64,000 bases of DNA from Saccharibacillus sacchari DSM 19268 (GCF_000585395.1 NZ_KK073875.1:5322274-5386273); one strand, 5' to 3'; numbered from the stretch's first letter, positions 7,758-17,151 are shown. The notes: a model not told the origin generated them from the letters alone. Numbers and translations: made by a program.

Positions 7758-9125
7758 TTAGCACTTTACGAATTGACCCGGGAACTCGGAAGTTACGCCG
7801 GTTTCCTGCGAGTAGATGACTTGACCGCGCAGGATAGTCGTCGCGATTTGGGCGCCGATCTCGCGGCCGATGTACGGGCTGATTTTGTTGCGGTATTCCA
7901 GTTGGTCGGCTTGCAGCGTGTACGGCGCGTTCGGCTTGATCAGGATGATGTCCGCGTCTTTGCCTACGCTGATGCGTCCTTTGTTGGCGATGTCGAAGCG
8001 GTCGGCGACGTTCGTCGCGATGGCGTCGGCGAAAGCTTTCAGGGACATTCCGCGTTTTTGCACGCCTTCGTCGAAAATGACGTCCACGTTGTTTTGCAGG
8101 CCGGAAATGCCGCCCCATGCGTCGAACGCGTTTTCTTTGTCTTTCAGGTCAGGCGTACAAGGGGAGTGGTCGGACGTGACGAACAGGATTTCTCCACTCA
8201 TGACTTTTTCCCACAGTCCGTCTTGCGCTTTCTTGTCGCGGATCGGAGGCGAGCATTTGACGACCGGGCCGATCGAGTCCAGCTCGTCCGTTTGGAAATA
8301 CAGATAGTGCGTGCAAGTTTCGCACGTCACGTCTACGCCTTCTTGACGGGCGCGAGTCACGGCTTCCACGCCTTCCGGACAAGCGACGTGACAGATGTGA
8401 ATGCGGCATCCCGTTTCTTTTGCAAACAGGATCGCGCGTTGGATCGGCTCCACTTCGGTGAATACCGGACGCGTCGCTACATAGGCTTTCAACGTCGTTT
8501 CGCCGTTTGCGTAAGCAATCTCGCCCAGGCGGTCGGTGATCGGGCTGTTTTCCGCGTGGATGGCGAGAATTTTGCCCGTCTTCGCGATCTGTCTCATGCC
8601 TTCGTACAGCGAGTAATCGTCGACGTTCATGAAGTCGCCGTCGATCGAACGGTCGCCGCAAGTCGCCATGAAGCATTTATAAGCAATAACGCCGCCCGCA
8701 TCCAGCTCTTGAATGCCGCCTTTTTTCAACGTGTAAGGAACAAGTCCGCCGTACGAATAGACGTCCGATCTCAGCTTGCCTTGACCCGCATCATATTTGA
8801 TTTGCAGCGATTCGCCGTCCGTCGTCGCGGGAACTTGGTTCAACGGCATTTCGAGGAACGAAGTGACCCCGCCTTTTGCGGCAGAAGCCGTTCCGGTCGT
8901 GTACCCTTCCCAATCTTTGCGGTGTTCGCCGCCCGGTTCCGAAATATGCACGTGGGCGTCGATCATGCCGGGACTTACGATCAAGCCTGCGGCGTCAATG
9001 ACTTTCGAACCTTCCAGATCGGAGCCGATCGCGGCGATAACGCCGTTTTGAATGGCAACATCCGTCTTCACTTCACCGCTATCCAAAATAACCAGTCCGT
9101 TCTTGATTACCAAATCGTATGCCAT
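7758..9125 (-). CDS. allB: Allantoinase
   Basis: 455 residues, the usual length of AllB/PucH. A cytoplasmic, dinuclear-metal amidohydrolase that opens the hydantoin ring of allantoin to give allantoate. Metal ligands are all visible: HVH (58-60), the lysine to be carboxylated (Lys150 in IAYKCFMA), His190 (IHAEN), His246 (ICHVA) and Asp319 (TSDHSPC). The Cys-rich SDHSPC and YKCFMATCGDRS segments fit allantoinase better than dihydropyrimidinase. The ATG follows GGGAGGA. It lies 21 bases downstream of the allantoin permease gene on the same strand, so transport and first step are co-expressed. Confidence 0.95.
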   Translation of the reverse strand: MAYDLVIKNGLVILDSGEVKTDVAIQNGVIAAIGSDLEGSKVIDAAGLIVSPGMIDAHVHISEPGGEHRKDWEGYTTGTASAAKGGVTSFLEMPLNQVPATTDGESLQIKYDAGQGKLRSDVYSYGGLVPYTLKKGGIQELDAGGVIAYKCFMATCGDRSIDGDFMNVDDYSLYEGMRQIAKTGKILAIHAENSPITDRLGEIAYANGETTLKAYVATRPVFTEVEPIQRAILFAKETGCRIHICHVACPEGVEAVTRARQEGVDVTCETCTHYLYFQTDELDSIGPVVKCSPPIRDKKAQDGLWEKVMSGEILFVTSDHSPCTPDLKDKENAFDAWGGISGLQNNVDVIFDEGVQKRGMSLKAFADAIATNVADRFDIANKGRISVGKDADIILIKPNAPYTLQADQLEYRNKISPYIGREIGAQIATTILRGQVIYSQETGVTSEFPGQFVKC

Positions 9126-9146
9126 TCTTTATTCCTCCCGTTGATT

Positions 9147-10631
9147 TCAATTGTCGGCAAAAGCTTTTTTTGATGAGGCTTTAACCAGGATGCAGTATAG
9201 CGCGAACGCGGAAACGAAACCGGCCACCCAGGCGATATCGGACATGAAAGACAAGGCCGGGATGAACTGACCGCTCAAGGCTAACAACAACCCGGCAAGG
9301 GTCGCCGCGTAGGCTTTGTAGTTGATTCCGTTATACGTACTCTTCTGTTTGCCCTGATCGTGGACGTCGTAATATAGCTGGTCCAAATCAATTACTTGTT
9401 TTTGAACAAAGTAATAATGAGCAATCATAACACCCGCAATCGGACCAAGCAATGCCCCGATCGCATTTAAAAATACGATGATGCCGCTGCCGCCGGACAT
9501 GAAACGCCACGGCATAATGAGCACGCTGATGATTCCGGCGATCATCACCCCCTTACGGTAATTAACGAATTTCGGGAACAATGCCGTCAACTGATAGGCG
9601 GCCGGAATGATATTCCCTGTAGCATTCGTGGAAATCGTAGTCATCAGAAATACGAGCGTCGCCAGCAGAATAGCGGGAAGGCTATCCCATTGGTTAATAA
9701 AATCGAGCACCCCGTTACCGGATGTCGGCTCCCCGTAACGGATCGTTCCGCCGATCACGATGACGACCGCCATAATCGCGAACACGAAGTAGCCGAAGAC
9801 CAAGCTTCCGATCTGTCCGACCGCCTGCGCTTTTTGCGATTTGGCATTTTGCGTGAAGTCGCCGACGCTGACACCCGGAGCCGCCCATACGGCAAGCACG
9901 GAAGCGATCACGATCAGATAACCGAAGACCGGATTGACGGAAGGAGCTTGCGTCATCTCGTAAGAAAAGATCGCTCCAAGTCCACCGCCTGCGTTAATCG
10001 CCCAGATTGTCATTCCGCCAAAAACGATGTAAATAATCGGACTTAGTACCGCAGTAAACTTGTTAAGAATGCCTCCCCCGCCCAGACCGATCGCCATGTT
10101 CGCCGCCCAGAAGAGGACGAAGCTGATCAACTCGGGAACAGAGATTCCGAGAATATCATTCCCGGCTCCGATTTGTAAATATGCGGGCCAGATTTTGCCG
10201 ATCAGGATGGTCAGCGCTGCCGCACCTACATAGGTCTGAACGCCGAACCAGGCAATCGCCGCCACGCCGCCGCGCAGAAAGCCCGGCAGTTTGGCGCCTT
10301 TGCTTCCGTAGGTCGAACGAAGCTGCATCGAGAACGGAATGCCGTACTTCGTTCCCGGACGGCCGTTGAAGTATAGGAAGAAGGCAACGACTGTCCCTCC
10401 CAGAAGGACGGCGAGCATTGTATTGAGCGGCGAAAGCCCCAGCAGCAAATAGCCGACAACCGCCGCGTAATTGGGAATATTGTGAATGGAGCCCATCCAA
10501 AGCGTAAAGAAATTCATTGGGCCCATGTTTCTTTTGTCTTGAGTTTTCGGTAGTACGTCTTCGTTCTCATACCCGCGTTTCCGGTAGGTATCCACGTCAT
10601 TTTCCGGTATTTCATTCTCTATATTTAGCAA
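9147..10631 (-). CDS. pucI: NCS1-family allantoin permease
   Basis: 494 residues with twelve predicted membrane segments, of the nucleobase:cation symporter-1 family; the N-terminal NMGPMNFFTLWMGSIHNIPNY region and the GRPGTKYGIPF loop are typical of PucI/AllW allantoin permeases. The start is TTG at 10631, with GGAGAG nine bases upstream; there is no better ATG. Transports allantoin (or a related ureide/hydantoin) across the cytoplasmic membrane with a cation. Followed directly by allB. A cre-like sequence lies 54-67 bases upstream of the start. Confidence 0.92.
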   Translation of the reverse strand: MLNIENEIPENDVDTYRKRGYENEDVLPKTQDKRNMGPMNFFTLWMGSIHNIPNYAAVVGYLLLGLSPLNTMLAVLLGGTVVAFFLYFNGRPGTKYGIPFSMQLRSTYGSKGAKLPGFLRGGVAAIAWFGVQTYVGAAALTILIGKIWPAYLQIGAGNDILGISVPELISFVLFWAANMAIGLGGGGILNKFTAVLSPIIYIVFGGMTIWAINAGGGLGAIFSYEMTQAPSVNPVFGYLIVIASVLAVWAAPGVSVGDFTQNAKSQKAQAVGQIGSLVFGYFVFAIMAVVIVIGGTIRYGEPTSGNGVLDFINQWDSLPAILLATLVFLMTTISTNATGNIIPAAYQLTALFPKFVNYRKGVMIAGIISVLIMPWRFMSGGSGIIVFLNAIGALLGPIAGVMIAHYYFVQKQVIDLDQLYYDVHDQGKQKSTYNGINYKAYAATLAGLLLALSGQFIPALSFMSDIAWVAGFVSAFALYCILVKASSKKAFADN

Positions 10632-10684
10632 ACCGCAACTCTCCTAAACCTTATTTCCGAGCATTTTTCCCGCGCCAAATAAAA

Positions 10685-10698
10685 TGTAAGCGCTTTAA
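10685..10698 (+). promoter_or_regulatory. cre-like site TGTAAGCGCTTTAA
   Basis: One mismatch to the 15-base cre consensus WTGNAANCGNWNNCW. It lies in the upstream region of the allantoin permease-allantoinase unit, so CcpA repression when good carbon is present is plausible. Confidence 0.5.
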
Positions 10699-10712
10699 TA
10701 AATGGTGGTGTC

Positions 10713-10752
10713 TTTTAATCAAGCAGAGACGAGACGGTCTGCTTGATTAAAA
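10713..10752 (-). terminator. Terminator-like hairpin after allC
   Basis: A perfect 14-bp stem, TTTTAATCAAGCAG with CTGCTTGATTAAAA, around a 12-base loop, 60 bases after the allC stop and before the permease promoter. It probably ends allC so that the permease unit is separately transcribed. Confidence 0.65.
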
Positions 10753-10812
10753 ATGTAGACATGTGCCGATTGTCGAATAGCTTATCAAAGAGCTGGGTAC
10801 AATTACGGTCGA

Positions 10813-12039
10813 TCAGTAGGCCAGGCGCTTCAACGATTCGGCTAGAGCCTGCACGCCCTGTTGGATATCTTCCGCTTCGGTGTGCTCCGCGGGGTTATGA
10901 CTGATTCCGCCAACAGAAGGAACAAAAATCATGCCTGTCGGTACGCGAGGCGCGAAAATCTGCGAGTCGTGTCCGGCACCGGAGTGCATGACTTGGTAAC
11001 TTAAGCCGCTGTCTTGGCATACGTTCTCGATCGTCTCGATAATTCGAGCATCCATCGGAACCGGAGCTTCGTCCATCCACTTGTCGATCTCGATCTCGAT
11101 GCCCATTTTCGCGGCGATCGTCCGCATGTCTTCTTCGATCTCCAGCGTGAAACGATCCAACGTCCGAGCATCCGTATGGCGACAGTCGATCGAGAACAGT
11201 GTCTCCCCGGGAACGACATTCACGGTATTCGGCTTAGGCTCGACCCGACCGAATGTCAAGACAAGCGGACTGCCTTCGGCCTTGGCTTTGTCGATGCTTT
11301 GCGTGATAATCCGAGCCATACATTCGACGGTATCTTTGCGATATTCCATCAATGTGGTGCCTGCATGGTTGGCCTCGCCTTTGAGGATGACCGTGTATCT
11401 TTTCTGACCCACGATCGCGTTGACCACGCCCACTTTTTTGCCCGTGTTTTCCAAGAAATTGCCTTGCTCGATATGCAGTTCCAGGAAAGCGGCGATACGG
11501 CTGTACTTCGGTGCGCCTTCCAAAAAGTCGAATCCGGCAGCGCGCATCGCGTCGGTGAAACGGATTCCCTGCGCATCGGAAATGTCTTCGACGTCCTTAC
11601 GCTCGGCGATGCCGAAAATATTTTTCGAACCCCAGAACGCATACGGGAAACGGGAACCTTCTTCTTCGGCCATCGAAATGACTTGAAGCGATTTTTTCGG
11701 TTTCCCCTCTTTCTCCAGCAGTTCTTTTACCGCCAAATATCCGGCCATGATCCCCAATTGTCCGTCCAAACGTCCGCCTTTGGCAACCGTGTCCACGTGC
11801 GAACCCGTTGCAATGACTTCATCCGGCTGCTCGGTTCCCGCAACGGTGGCGAACAAATTCCCTACCGCGTCGAATTCGACAATCATGCCGAGTTCTTCGA
11901 ATTTTTCTTTTAATGCATGCTGCGCTTTTATCCAAGATGGGCTATAAAGCAATCGAGTCGTCCCCGGACCTTCGGCATCGGAGATCCCCGAAATCCAGTC
12001 CATCAAGTCATCGATCGTTTGCGGCGCTGATTGGATCAC
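10813..12039 (-). CDS. allC: Allantoate amidohydrolase (M20/M28-type hydrolase)
   Basis: 408 residues, matching AllC/PucF. The dimetal site is visible: His81 and Asp in SHVDTV, Asp92 (RLDGQLG), Glu126-Glu127 (MAEEEGSRF), His189 (ELHIEQG) and the late His in GAGHDSQ. The reaction is allantoate to ureidoglycine, CO2 and ammonia. The family also holds N-carbamoyl-amino-acid hydrolases and beta-ureidopropionases; the neighbours (allB, pucI, allE, allD) decide for allantoate. Start GTG at 12039 follows GGTGAG. Divergent from pucR, sharing a 274-base control region. Confidence 0.93.
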   Translation of the reverse strand: MIQSAPQTIDDLMDWISGISDAEGPGTTRLLYSPSWIKAQHALKEKFEELGMIVEFDAVGNLFATVAGTEQPDEVIATGSHVDTVAKGGRLDGQLGIMAGYLAVKELLEKEGKPKKSLQVISMAEEEGSRFPYAFWGSKNIFGIAERKDVEDISDAQGIRFTDAMRAAGFDFLEGAPKYSRIAAFLELHIEQGNFLENTGKKVGVVNAIVGQKRYTVILKGEANHAGTTLMEYRKDTVECMARIITQSIDKAKAEGSPLVLTFGRVEPKPNTVNVVPGETLFSIDCRHTDARTLDRFTLEIEEDMRTIAAKMGIEIEIDKWMDEAPVPMDARIIETIENVCQDSGLSYQVMHSGAGHDSQIFAPRVPTGMIFVPSVGGISHNPAEHTEAEDIQQGVQALAESLKRLAY

Positions 12040-12102
12040 AAGCTCACCCCTGTTTTCGATATTTTTGACCTTAGAATAAGCTTTCTGAGTTAAGTATAAA
12101 TA

Positions 12103-12233
12103 TAACCGCTTTCAATATCATTGGTCATTTATACAAAACGTTCGAGTTCTTTTGTTCATTCTGCACATTTTTCCGCTAAAACCATGTACGAAAATCTCAA
12201 AAATAGACAGTTGTTCAAAATCGACCGCTTTCA
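12103..12233. promoter_or_regulatory. allC-pucR control region with two ACCGCTTTCA boxes and a PucR-like box
   Basis: TAACCGCTTTCA at 12103-12114 and GACCGCTTTCA at 12223-12233 repeat the motif found before fdrA and the LacI-type gene. TATCATTGGTCAT (12116-12128) matches 11 of 13 positions of the B. subtilis PucR box as I recall it, and GTTCTTTTGTTCAT (12146-12159) resembles the element before fdrA. Position between the divergent genes suits autoregulation by PucR plus control of allC. Confidence 0.5.
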
Positions 12234-12313
12234 TTCCGTCTTTGTAACTGACATACTATACGGGAGACAGATTTATTTTCATCAGCAGTCGGTTTTGCAG
12301 AAAGGAACTCGAT

Positions 12314-13945
12314 ATGACAACAATAGCTGACATCCTGAAGCTTCCCCGCTACTCGGATATCAAACTTTTAACCAGCCCCGAACGGGTCGATGCGAACAAA
12401 ACGATACAAAGCGTGGAAATCTCCGAAACGCCCGATATCGAGCATTATATTCCCGCCGATGTGCTGCTTTTAACAACGGCGATGAGTTATACCGACGACC
12501 AGCAAGGGTTGATCTCGTTGATCGACTCGTTGATTCGCGCCAAAGCGGTAGGTCTGGGGATCAAGACCGGACGCTTTATCGGCGAAGTTGATCCAGCGGT
12601 CATCGCGTACGCCGAAAAGGTCGGATTTCCGCTGATCGATATTCCCAACACGTATTCGCTCGGCTCCTTACTTCACCAGCTGCTCAATAAAATCTGGGGC
12701 ACGCGTTACGAAGAAATTTCGTTCGCCCTGGATATTCAAAAAAAGTTCTTCAGCCTGCTGGTGCAAAACGCGAATAACCAAGTGGTCATCAACAAACTGA
12801 GCGAAATCGTCAAAACGCCGATCATTTTGCTGAACCCTTTTAAAGAAATCATGGATTCATCCAAGCAGTTCAATCAGTCGGGCAATCCTGCGCAGCATTA
12901 CGTCAACCAGATCGCGCAAAATATACAGGAGATGCCCAAAGAAAACGATTCGTTCATCGTCAATGGTCCCAAAGGACATGAAGTTCAAATCTCGATCATT
13001 CCGATTCGGGTCCATACGTATTTCCCGCACTATCTGGTCATCGTCAATCCGGAGCAAATTCCGTATCCCATCTCCAGCTTCGCGATCGATCAGGCGGCGA
13101 TGGTGTTATCGTTCGTCCTGTTTAAAAACGAAAAAGTGTCCGAATCCCAACAATCGATCGCGACGGAACATTTCAAAGAATTGATCGATTACCATTCCGG
13201 CCCTACGCCTTCCGCCCGGTCTTTCGAATTGAACATGAAACACGGTTACTTGTTATCCGATCATTATCAGGTGGTGCATGTATTCGACGAAGCGGCGCTG
13301 GAAGACGCGATACCCCACCTTCAGCAAGAGGAACGCTTGGTTTTGGCTTCGCAATGGTTGCAAAAGCATGTTCCCGATTATTTTACGAACGGCTTAGTGC
13401 TCTTTTTCGGAGTCAGCAAAGAAACGGTCATTCTGGTTCAGCGCGAAACGGCCGATCTCGACGAACAGCTGATGGCGATGCGCAATCAGCTGCATGAAAA
13501 TCTGGATATTCAATTGATTTTCAGCGTCGGCAATCCGTATACGGACTGGAAAAGAATCAATCAATCGTATACGGAAGCCAAGCTGGTATTCGAAGAACGT
13601 AAAAGCAATCTGCAAACGCAGCCGATTCTCCACTACAAAGACAAAGGCATGGTGCAGTTATTCCATCATCTCGAGAAAAACGAAGTTCGGTTTTTCTGTG
13701 AAAACGTGTTGAAGGATTTCGCTTATCCGAAAGAACCGGCGCTGGTGGAACTTCGCAAAACATTAACGGTCTATCTAGGCTCACAATGCGAAATCGCAAG
13801 TGCGGCTTCGGCTCTGTTCGTTCACCGCAATACGGTCAAATACCGCATTCTGCGCTGCGAAGAAATTCTCGGTCATGCCGTCAACTCGCCCAGCCATTCG
13901 CTGAATTTGCGGTTGGCACTCGCTTTGAGCGAGGAGACCAACTGA
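12314..13945 (+). CDS. pucR: PucR-family transcriptional regulator of purine catabolism
   Basis: 543 residues. The N-terminal purine-catabolism regulatory domain (about 5-125, starting IADILKLPRYSDIKLL) is followed by a long middle section and a C-terminal PucR-type helix-turn-helix (VHRNTVKYRILRCEEILG, around 500-520). In B. subtilis PucR senses allantoin-type intermediates and activates the puc genes. The ATG follows AAAGGA. It stands divergent to allC in the middle of the ureide locus, followed by a strong bidirectional terminator, so it is the obvious local regulator. Confidence 0.93.
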   Translation: MTTIADILKLPRYSDIKLLTSPERVDANKTIQSVEISETPDIEHYIPADVLLLTTAMSYTDDQQGLISLIDSLIRAKAVGLGIKTGRFIGEVDPAVIAYAEKVGFPLIDIPNTYSLGSLLHQLLNKIWGTRYEEISFALDIQKKFFSLLVQNANNQVVINKLSEIVKTPIILLNPFKEIMDSSKQFNQSGNPAQHYVNQIAQNIQEMPKENDSFIVNGPKGHEVQISIIPIRVHTYFPHYLVIVNPEQIPYPISSFAIDQAAMVLSFVLFKNEKVSESQQSIATEHFKELIDYHSGPTPSARSFELNMKHGYLLSDHYQVVHVFDEAALEDAIPHLQQEERLVLASQWLQKHVPDYFTNGLVLFFGVSKETVILVQRETADLDEQLMAMRNQLHENLDIQLIFSVGNPYTDWKRINQSYTEAKLVFEERKSNLQTQPILHYKDKGMVQLFHHLEKNEVRFFCENVLKDFAYPKEPALVELRKTLTVYLGSQCEIASAASALFVHRNTVKYRILRCEEILGHAVNSPSHSLNLRLALALSEETN

Positions 13946-13971
13946 GGCATGTCTAACATCAATACGTATAC

Positions 13972-14041
13972 AAAAAAGCATTGAAGACGATTCGGAGCAC
14001 GCTTGGACAGGCGCTCACCGTTCGTCGTTCAATGCTTTTTT
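13972..14041. terminator. Long hairpin terminator after pucR
   Basis: AAAAAAGCATTGAA (13972-13985) pairs with TTCAATGCTTTTTT (14028-14041), with further pairing inside. A and T runs on both sides allow bidirectional use, between pucR and the convergent allD. Confidence 0.8.
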
Positions 14042-14176
14042 GTTACATTTCTTTGATAGCGCCCGAGTACCTTGACCGCTTAAGATGTTAGGTTACGTCC
14101 CTCAAAAACCCGCTTGAACCGTGCGTGTTTCTGATGAACGTAAACCTTGAATGGAATGCGATTAAGCTACTACTAG

Positions 14177-15256
14177 TTAATCGGAGGATTTTGCGAACGC
14201 GTCGAGCCCTTCGTAACGGTCGTAGTGGATCACGTCGGATTCGAAATAACGGATGATCGATTCCGGAATATCGACGCCTTCTTCGAGGTTTTTGAGATAG
14301 CGCTCGTGGCTGCCTTGTCCCGGATATTGAACGTGATCGAAACCGGCTGCCGGCTTGATCGCGTTCAGTTCTTTCATCGTTCGGGTGATGGACTCCTGGA
14401 ACGGCTTCAATCCGACAAAACGTTCCGGGTCGATCAGGATATAAATTTGTCCGAGGTTACGCCCTTCATGCAGGTTATGATACATAGAGCTGACATCTTT
14501 GCCGAACGGCAGTCCCAACAGCACGCCGGACAGAATATCGACCATCATCATCAAGCCGTAGCCTTTTGGTCCCGCGATTGGAAGCAAGCCGTTGACTTCG
14601 TTCGGATCCGTTGTCGGCGCGCCGTCTTTGTCGACTGCCCAGGTGTCTGGGATCAGTTTGCCTTTCGAACGCGCGTCGAGGATTTTACCCCAGGCTTGTA
14701 CCGTCGTCGCCATATCGAAGATCAACGGATCTTCGCCAGCGCTCGGTAGGCCGAACGCGATCGGGTTCGTGCCGTAGTAACGCTCCGCGCCGCCGTAAGG
14801 CACGACCATCGGATCGGACTGGCACATCGAGATGCCGATCAGATTGGCTTCGGCAATTTTGCGTACATAGTACGAAAGCGTTCCGGTGTGGCCGACTTTG
14901 GAGACGCCGACCACGGCTACGCCGCTTTCTTTTGCCATTTGGATCGCGGGCTCCAACGCTTCATTGGCCGCGTAGTGGCCTTGCGTGTTATCTCCGTGGA
15001 AGATCGCCGTGCTCGGTCCCGTTGCTTCGAAGTTCAGCTCCGGCTCTACGTTGATGCCGCCTTTGTTGATCCGCTCCGCATAATACTCGACGCGTACCGC
15101 GCCGTGGGAGTGGATGCCGCAAAGGTCCGCATAGACGAGGTGATGAGCGGTTTCTTCCGCTTGTTCGTCTTTCAATCCGGCAGCGACAAGCTTGTTTTTG
15201 ATCAAACCGTGCAGTTGTTCGCCGCTGACGCGGATCATGTTCTCTTCAGTAGACAT
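14177..15256 (-). CDS. allD: Ureidoglycolate dehydrogenase (malate/L-lactate dehydrogenase family)
   Basis: 359 residues of the Ldh_2 family (Rossmann-less NAD(P) dehydrogenases). Family segments seen: SHGAVRVEYYAERI near residue 51, GHTGTLSYYV around 124 and YGGAERYYGTNPIAFG around 155. With the next upstream gene (ureidoglycine aminohydrolase) on the same strand 25 bases away, the assignment is oxidation of ureidoglycolate to oxalurate with NAD. Start ATG at 15256 follows a run of five G. A family relative could act on other 2-hydroxyacids, but the context is specific. Confidence 0.92.
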   Translation of the reverse strand: MSTEENMIRVSGEQLHGLIKNKLVAAGLKDEQAEETAHHLVYADLCGIHSHGAVRVEYYAERINKGGINVEPELNFEATGPSTAIFHGDNTQGHYAANEALEPAIQMAKESGVAVVGVSKVGHTGTLSYYVRKIAEANLIGISMCQSDPMVVPYGGAERYYGTNPIAFGLPSAGEDPLIFDMATTVQAWGKILDARSKGKLIPDTWAVDKDGAPTTDPNEVNGLLPIAGPKGYGLMMMVDILSGVLLGLPFGKDVSSMYHNLHEGRNLGQIYILIDPERFVGLKPFQESITRTMKELNAIKPAAGFDHVQYPGQGSHERYLKNLEEGVDIPESIIRYFESDVIHYDRYEGLDAFAKSSD

Positions 15257-15281
15257 GGTTCAAGACCCCCTTCTTGGATGA

Positions 15282-16070
15282 TTATACGCCCGGGTTGCGG
15301 TTGGCGTCTTTGGAATAGACATAAGCCAATTTTTCTTTGCGATCTGTCGAGTACGCGGCTTGCGGCACGTAAGAAGCCATGAAGATATAGTCGCCTTTTT
15401 CAACCGGATACCAGTTATTGTCGAGGTTGTACATGCCTTTGCCGGACAGGATGTAAGCGCCGTGCTCTTGGTAGTGCGTTTCCACGTAGCCGTGGCTGGC
15501 AGCCGGAGAGAACTCCAGAATGTGCATGTTCATATCGAAGCCCAGGTTGTCGGTCGGCAGCAGGTTCCAGAACAGAACGTCCGTCATGCCTTCGTATTCG
15601 ATCGGTTCGATGTCCGCGCGGTTGCCCACGACTTTATGCGCCTCGTAGCCCGCGAGCGGATCATATTTGCGTTGGTACAGGAAAGCTTCGGTCATCTCGG
15701 ACTGCGCGTTTTCGAAGTACATTTTCTCGCCTACCGGGAAGAATGCGTAACCGCCGTCCGTCAGTTCGTGCTTCTCGCTGCTGTCGCTGACGTTCAATTT
15801 GCCGGAAATGACGTAAACGAAAGTCTCGATGCCTTCGCCGCCGAAGCCGAGCGTGTTTTTGCCGCCTTCTTGGAACTCGGCGATAAAGTCGGAGAAGCTG
15901 GCTCCGAGCCGCGGCGAACCGAGAATGCTGATGCGTGTATGTTCAAAGCCGGGTACGACGTTGTTAACCAATCCATCGTGCGGCAAAATCGCGTAATTGT
16001 TCTTTTTGACGACTGCGCGTGAAGTGAGAATTCCATCCAGATAGCCGACGTTATTATTTTTATATCCCAT
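15282..16070 (-). CDS. allE: (S)-ureidoglycine aminohydrolase
   Basis: 262 residues, a bicupin close to E. coli AllE/YlbA, which begins with a similar MGYxNN sequence; that and AAAGGGA before the ATG at 16070 decide the start over an upstream in-frame ATG. The enzyme hydrolyses ureidoglycine to ureidoglycolate and ammonia, using a metal ion held by the C-terminal cupin (region [19 protein letters not shown] has the His/Glu ligands). First gene of the leftward allE-allD operon. A cre-like sequence is centred 65 bases upstream. Confidence 0.94.
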   Translation of the reverse strand: MGYKNNNVGYLDGILTSRAVVKKNNYAILPHDGLVNNVVPGFEHTRISILGSPRLGASFSDFIAEFQEGGKNTLGFGGEGIETFVYVISGKLNVSDSSEKHELTDGGYAFFPVGEKMYFENAQSEMTEAFLYQRKYDPLAGYEAHKVVGNRADIEPIEYEGMTDVLFWNLLPTDNLGFDMNMHILEFSPAASHGYVETHYQEHGAYILSGKGMYNLDNNWYPVEKGDYIFMASYVPQAAYSTDRKEKLAYVYSKDANRNPGV

Positions 16071-16128
16071 GTCTGATCGTTCCCTTTCCATGAGTAGGAT
16101 TACAGCCGAATTCACTGTTCCTGTTCAT

Positions 16129-16142
16129 TGTAAACGCTTAGC
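16129..16142 (+). promoter_or_regulatory. Weak cre-like site TGTAAACGCTTAGC before allE
   Basis: Matches the cre consensus except for its last two bases. It lies 59-72 bases upstream of the allE start. Catabolite control of the operon is inferred by analogy with the other boxes in the locus. Confidence 0.35.
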
Positions 16143-16228
16143 TGGGAGTTCTACTAGTTTCAAAACATACAATTCTGAGGCTACGATTGTTGATGATGAA
16201 CAAAGAAAGTGCTTTTTTTACACAAAAA

Positions 16229-16948
16229 TCAGGCGTTAGTGTCAGTCATGGCCGGTAAATGAATCTCCTTGACGCAAGCTGCCGGGGATAAACCGATCAG
16301 ACAGTTTGCCAGATCGACCACGTCCTGCAAAGGAATACGGGTTCCGTGATACGCTTCCAGCGCCCGTTCGCGTCCTTCCGCATAAGGAATCTCTGCTGCC
16401 AACTCGCCCGGATTGATGCAGGTGACGGCGATTCGATCCTGACGCAGATGTTCGCGCAGCGCTTCGCCGATGCCGCGGATTGCGAATTTGGACGCGACGA
16501 AGGAGACTTGGGAGTTGTTCGCGTTGCTGAGCCCCGCCGTGGAACCGATCAGGATGACTTTGCCGGAGTTCGATTGACGCAGATTCGGCAGAAGGCCTTG
16601 CAGACAAAGAATAGCCGAAGTGATATTGGTCTGAATCATGCGCGCGATATGCTCGGGCTCGTCTTGATCGAACGTGTAGTGATCCTCGAAGCCTTCCTTT
16701 TCCCAGATGCCCACATTGTATACGGCGACGTCCAGCTTTTCGCTTTGGACTTGATCGAAGATGGTTCTGGCGGCTCCGGGTTCGGACAAATCTGCCGGAA
16801 TCCAGATTCGCTCGGCGCCGTCTTGCAGCTCCAGGCTGGACGGGCGACTCCGCGACACGAGCCACATGCGATCACCGGAATTGGGCAGACCTCTTGAGAA
16901 AGCGTCGCCGAGTCCTTAGCTTGCTCCGAAGATGAGGTAGTTTTTCAT
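16229..16948 (-). pseudogene. SDR-family oxidoreductase with an in-frame stop in its cofactor motif
   Basis: From the ATG at 16948 the frame reads MKNYLIFGAS, then TAA (16918-16916), then GLGDAFSRGLPNSGD and an uninterrupted SDR of 212 further residues from an internal ATG at 16867. The stop replaces the variable residue of the Gly-rich NAD(P) motif GASxGLG, where Lys is common (AAA to TAA, one base). The rest has the usual SDR order: NVGIWEKEG, VSFVASKFA (in place of the catalytic YxxxK Tyr there is Phe-Val-Ala-Ser-Lys) and an INPGE segment. Restart at 16867 would lack the cofactor site, so the product is probably inactive. A fresh mutation or a sequencing error are both possible. Confidence 0.8.
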
Positions 16949-17084
16949 GTATATTTCTCCTTTTATGTTTTTACTTCGCTTTAGAATTTAATTTTCATTC
17001 ACTTACTTTAATAAGCATATCGTATCCACTCAGAGTTGTTATGAAGATTTAATTAAGGTCAGCGCGCGCTTAAATTAAAATCTA

Positions 17085-17135
17085 TTGACAACGTTCAAGT
17101 AATAAAATAACATTCGTAATATAACATAAGTTATT
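17085..17135 (+). promoter_or_regulatory. Promoter and operator of the TetR-CPBP operon
   Basis: TTGACA (17085-17090), a 17-base spacer and TAACAT (17108-17113) form a sigma-A promoter. The inverted repeat AATAAC-N18-GTTATT (17106-17135) overlaps the -10 box, a good place for the TetR product to repress itself. Confidence 0.6.
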
Positions 17136-17151
17136 TAAAGGAGGAACTACA

